NCBI GenBank assembly: GCA_005779525.1
Contig: SXIZ01000060.1
Location: forward strand, 1 to 8,117
DNA length: 8,117 nt
Direction of reading: 5' to 3'
DNA from: Methylococcaceae bacterium
Lineage (GTDB): Bacteria; Pseudomonadota; Gammaproteobacteria; Methylococcales; Methylomonadaceae
How positions within the stretch are numbered: position 1 is the stretch's first letter; the number at the start of each line of letters is the position of its first letter. The notes under the pieces were generated by a model, which did not search any database, was not told the DNA's origin, and saw nothing but the letters and a program-made list of their open reading frames with translations. Below, piece by piece: positions 5,330 to 8,117 of this stretch. The position numbers and the translations under genes were made by a program.

Positions 5330-7825
5330 TTAGACTTTAACCGGAGTCAATTTCCAAATACCGTCATTGTATTCAGAAATCGTACGATCCGTGGAAAACT
5401 TACCACTGGCCGCACAATTGAGAATACTCATTTTGGTCCATTGCTCTTTATCTTGATAGGCTAACTCGACTTGTTTTTGCGCATCGATATAGCTTCTAAA
5501 ATCAGCAATCGTCATCCAAGGATCATGCGGACTTTTCAAAGTTGCAATAACATCATTGAAAATATCCGGTTCAAATTGATTGAAATGCCCACATTCCAGT
5601 AAATTCATAACCGCTTGTAAATCTGGATCGGCTTGGATGATGGCGACGGGGTCATAATCATGACGCTTAGCTTCCACTTCTTCTTCGGTTAAACCAAATA
5701 AGAAGAAATTTTCTGCCCCAACTTCTTCGCGGATTTCGATGTTCGCACCGTCTAATGTCCCAATCGTCAAAGCACCATTCATCATAAACTTCATGTTGCC
5801 GGTACCCGATGCTTCTTTACCCGCAGTGGAAATTTGTTCGGATAAATCCGCACCCGGACAAATTTTTTCCATCGCTGACACGCGATAGTTAGGTAAAAAC
5901 ACTAGCTTTAATTTATCGTCAACGACAGGATCTGAGTTGATGACTTGTGCGACGTTATTAATCAGCTTAATAATTTTTTTCGCCATCACATAACCAGGCG
6001 CTGCTTTACCGCCAATCAACACGCAACGATCAGTCCAGCTAGCCGTATCACCATGTTTCAAGCGGTTATATAAATGAATGACATGTAAAACGTTCAATAA
6101 CTGGCGTTTATATTCGTGCATACGTTTGACTTGTACATCAAACAAGGCATTCACATTCAATTCAATTTCGTATTCTTCACGTTTGTAATCAATTAAACGT
6201 TGTTTTGCCGCTAAACGCACTGCTTGCCATTGCTTACGAAACTTAGCATCGTCAGCAAACGGTTTTAATTTTTGCAATTCTGATAAATCAGTAATCCAAC
6301 CATCACCGATAGTATCCGTAATTAATTTCGCCAATTCAGGATTACAGGACGCTAACCAACGTCTTGGTGTAACGCCATTGGTTTTATTATTGAATTTCTG
6401 CGGCCAAAGTTCGTAGAAATCTTTAAACAAGCCTTGTTGCAACAATTTGGAATGTAATTCCGCAACACCATTGACCGAATAACTGCCCACGATGGCTAAA
6501 TAGGCCATGCGTACTTGTTGACCATGATCTTCTTCGATGATCGACATACGTCTTAAACGATCAACATCACCTGGCCAATGCGAAGACACTTCCGCAAGAA
6601 AATGCGCATTGATTTCAAAAATAATTTCCATCAAGCGTGGCAATAATGCTTGAAAGAGTCCAACCGACCATTTTTCCAAGGCTTCTGGCAATAAGGTATG
6701 ATTGGTGTAGGCCATGGTTTTACTCGTAATTTCCCAGGCTGATTTCCAATCGAGATCGTAAATATCAATCAATAAGCGCATTAATTCCGCGACCGCAATA
6801 CTGGGGTGCGTATCATTGAGCTGAAAACAATTTTTGGCTGCGAATTCGCTAAAGTCCGTGCCATGGCGACCCACCCAATTTGCAATGACATCTTGCAAGC
6901 TGGCTGACGCTAAAAAATACTGTTGGCGTAAGCGTAATGCTTTGCCGTTTTCATTCGCATCATTCGGGTATAAGACCATGGTGATGTTTTCTGCCGTATT
7001 TTTTGCGGCAACAGACTCGGCATAATCCCCAGCATTAAATTCCTGTAAATCAAACTCTTCGCGAGCAGCCGCTTTCCATAAGCGCAGGGTATTCACTGTA
7101 CCATTCTGAAAACCAGGTATCGGCGTATCAAACGGTACCGCTAAAATATCGTGGGTATCCAACCAAACGGTTTTTTTGACACCTTGGGCATTGGTATGCA
7201 CTTCGGTGTGACCACCAAACTTAATGCGCTGGGTATATTCAGCACGTTCAATTTCCCAGATGTTGCCATTACGTAGCCAATGATCAGGTTTTTCGACCTG
7301 CTCCCCATTGACGATGCTTTGGGAGAACATGCCGTATTCATAGCGTAAGCCATAACCGACTACGGGTAGTTGCAACGTTGCGCAACTATCAATAAAACAG
7401 GCGGCTAAACGGCCTAAACCACCATTACCTAAGCCAGCGTCTGGTTCGCAATCAATCAACTCTTCTAATTCCAGGCCTAAATCATACATGGCCTGGGAAA
7501 TTTCATCCGTAATCCCGAGATTGAGCATCGCGTTACTCAACGCTCGCCCCATTAAAAACTCCATCGACAAGTAATAGGCTTTTTTACAGTCTTGTTCGCG
7601 ATAAGCGTTATAAGTTTTTTTCCAACGTTCGATTAAACGATCACTCACTACCATGGAGAGCGCTTCATAAGCGTAATGGGGTGAACGACAATTTTCATCA
7701 CGACCTAAACGATTAATATAATAGCGTTTAAAGTCAGCACTTAAATCTTTCACTTTCATCCCCAGTGCCGGGATTTTAGTAATCGACGCCGAAGGCGTAC
7801 TTTTTGTAAAACTTCTATGTGGCAT
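5330..7825 (-). CDS. glgP: Glycogen/maltodextrin (alpha-glucan) phosphorylase
   Basis: A pyridoxal-phosphate GT35 enzyme that releases glucose-1-phosphate from the non-reducing ends of glycogen or maltodextrins in the cytosol. From the ATG at 7825 it has 831 residues, against 815 in E. coli GlgP. Landmarks in order: YYLSMEFLMGRALSNAMLNLG, ELIDCEPDAGLGNGGLGRLA (substrate/PLP loop), LRLRQQYFLASASLQD, QLNDTHPS with active-site His340, FNNKTNGVTPRRWL, LFDVQVKRMHEYKRQLLN, VFLPNYRVSAMEKI, and EASGTGNMKF with PLP-binding Lys679. The C-terminus SDRTI-like STDRTISEYNDGIW matches E. coli. All catalytic blocks are intact. An ATG at 7909 adds 28 residues unlike any phosphorylase N-terminus and lies inside the SecA-like tail. 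The ATG at 7825 has AAGAG (7838-7834) 8 nt upstream and is preferred. No glgA, glgB, glgC, glgX or malQ lies in the window, so I cannot tell glycogen from maltodextrin specificity by context, but similarity favours GlgP. Confidence 0.95.
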   Translation of the reverse strand: MPHRSFTKSTPSASITKIPALGMKVKDLSADFKRYYINRLGRDENCRSPHYAYEALSMVVSDRLIERWKKTYNAYREQDCKKAYYLSMEFLMGRALSNAMLNLGITDEISQAMYDLGLELEELIDCEPDAGLGNGGLGRLAACFIDSCATLQLPVVGYGLRYEYGMFSQSIVNGEQVEKPDHWLRNGNIWEIERAEYTQRIKFGGHTEVHTNAQGVKKTVWLDTHDILAVPFDTPIPGFQNGTVNTLRLWKAAAREEFDLQEFNAGDYAESVAAKNTAENITMVLYPNDANENGKALRLRQQYFLASASLQDVIANWVGRHGTDFSEFAAKNCFQLNDTHPSIAVAELMRLLIDIYDLDWKSAWEITSKTMAYTNHTLLPEALEKWSVGLFQALLPRLMEIIFEINAHFLAEVSSHWPGDVDRLRRMSIIEEDHGQQVRMAYLAIVGSYSVNGVAELHSKLLQQGLFKDFYELWPQKFNNKTNGVTPRRWLASCNPELAKLITDTIGDGWITDLSELQKLKPFADDAKFRKQWQAVRLAAKQRLIDYKREEYEIELNVNALFDVQVKRMHEYKRQLLNVLHVIHLYNRLKHGDTASWTDRCVLIGGKAAPGYVMAKKIIKLINNVAQVINSDPVVDDKLKLVFLPNYRVSAMEKICPGADLSEQISTAGKEASGTGNMKFMMNGALTIGTLDGANIEIREEVGAENFFLFGLTEEEVEAKRHDYDPVAIIQADPDLQAVMNLLECGHFNQFEPDIFNDVIATLKSPHDPWMTIADFRSYIDAQKQVELAYQDKEQWTKMSILNCAASGKFSTDRTISEYNDGIWKLTPVKV

Positions 7826-7833
7826 GTATTTAG

Positions 7834-7838
7834 CTCTT
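7834..7838 (-). promoter_or_regulatory. Ribosome binding site choosing the glgP start
   Basis: AAGAG on the minus strand, 8 nt before the ATG at 7825. The alternative start at 7909 has only an AGGG about 15 nt upstream, too far for a good site, and that stretch codes for the SecA-like tail. Confidence 0.55.
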
Positions 7839-7887
7839 AATGAATTGAAGAATAAATAGTGGTCTTTTAGATAAGTTGTTCCCAAAC

Positions 7888-8055
7888 TTAGGCTAACTTT
7901 CCATGACATTGTTTAAATTTCATCCCTGAACCACAAGGGCAAGGGTCATTGCGTCCAACTTTTATGCCTTCACGAATAAACGGCTGTTCAGGAGCTTTCG
8001 ATGTAGGCACGACACTGACATCAGCTTGCTCAATAACCTCTATTCCTGCAGAGTA
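7888..8055 (-). pseudogene. secA: SecA C-terminal zinc-binding tail, apparently detached from its gene
   Basis: On the minus strand a frame runs from just after a TGA (8058-8056) to the TAA at 7890-7888 and encodes 55 residues. It ends VGRNDPCPCGSGMKFKQCHG (followed by KLA), which is the SecA C-terminal motif with zinc ligands spaced C-x-C-x8-C-H. It is preceded by EQPFIREGIK, also typical of the variable linker just before that motif. The frame has no good start: the only ATG is within the motif at 7923, and a GTG at 8010 has no evident ribosome site. It therefore looks like the 3' end of a gene whose body would lie to the right. A palindromic repeat (8071-8107) sits immediately upstream, and the SecA frame is stopped between the two. 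Either secA lost its tail through insertion or frameshift, or this is a leftover duplicate. A small independent SEC-C motif protein starting at GTG 8010 is less likely. Confidence 0.6.
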
Positions 8056-8070
8056 TCAGTGCTAAGTGCC

Positions 8071-8107
8071 GTGCCATCCCGACCACAGCCGTGGCTTGGG
8101 ATGGCAC
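8071..8107. repeat. Palindromic repeat element, probably continuing past the edge
   Basis: GTGCCATCCC (8071-8080) and GGGATGGCAC (8098-8107) are perfect 10-bp inverted arms. Inside, CCAC (8083-8086) pairs with GTGG (8091-8094) around the loop AGCC, leaving bulges of 2 and 3 nt. A second small hairpin, GGCAC-CTTT-GTGCC (8103-8116), reuses the right arm, and GTGCC occurs in tandem at 8066-8075. The GC content is clearly higher than the surroundings. No T-tract follows on either strand, so it is not an intrinsic terminator. It resembles the core of a REP- or MITE-type dispersed repeat. With a single copy in view, the family cannot be named. Confidence 0.7.
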
Positions 8108-8117
8108 CTTTGTGCCC

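Noticed and set aside
5328..5342. GGTTA/TAACC hairpin at the glgP stop codon
   Set aside because: It has only 5 bp, is AT-rich, overlaps the final codons and is not followed by a T-tract. The hairpin at 5274-5309 is the better terminator candidate.
8071..8107. Palindrome as a rho-independent terminator
   Set aside because: Neither side has a run of T residues after the stem, and the sequence has alternative pairings more like a dispersed repeat.
8040..8117. Minus-strand frame open from the window edge through the palindrome to TAG
   Set aside because: Most of it translates the palindrome itself and only 25 codons are visible, so it cannot be called a gene. It is mentioned only as a possible end of a truncated secA.

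Overview
The window looks like chromosomal DNA of a gammaproteobacterium with moderate to low GC content. The evidence is an E. coli-like YgiQ N-terminus, an E. coli-type glycogen phosphorylase and a SecA-like zinc-binding tail. I cannot name the genus. Five protein-coding genes are complete or nearly so, one gene is cut by the left edge, and a gene remnant sits beside a palindromic repeat at the right edge. I see no tRNA, rRNA, CRISPR array, transposase or phage gene.

Layout. Positions 1-1929 (minus strand) hold a translationally coupled pair: a spermidine-synthase-fold protein followed by ygiQ, a radical SAM protein of the UPF0313 family. The left edge cuts ygiQ just before its iron-sulfur cysteines should appear. 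Positions 1930-2092 form a divergent promoter region. Positions 2093-5259 (plus strand) hold a small exported protein of unknown function, then a membrane-anchored DUF2760 protein whose stop codon overlaps the start of a divergent Hsp70-family ATPase (TAATG). A 12-bp imperfect hairpin lies between this block and the convergent glgP gene. Positions 5330-7825 (minus strand) encode glycogen phosphorylase. Upstream of it, positions 7888-8055 encode what reads as the last ~55 residues of SecA with the zinc ligands intact. That frame is closed by a stop and lies next to a strong palindrome at 8071-8107.

How the genes work together. The DUF2760/Hsp70 pair is a recognisable family partnership. DUF2760 probably tethers the complex to the inner membrane, and the Hsp70 supplies an ATPase plus a beta-sandwich-like C-terminus without a helical lid. 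The second, larger Hsp70 (DUF3731 type) that I recall as a frequent neighbour is absent on the downstream side. GlgP releases glucose-1-phosphate from glycogen and has no other glg gene beside it here. The most unusual spot is the right edge, where a palindromic element appears to separate a SecA zinc-binding tail from the body of its gene. I found no clearly new multi-gene system; the best leads are the Hsp70 pair, the orphan exported protein and the SecA-tail junction.
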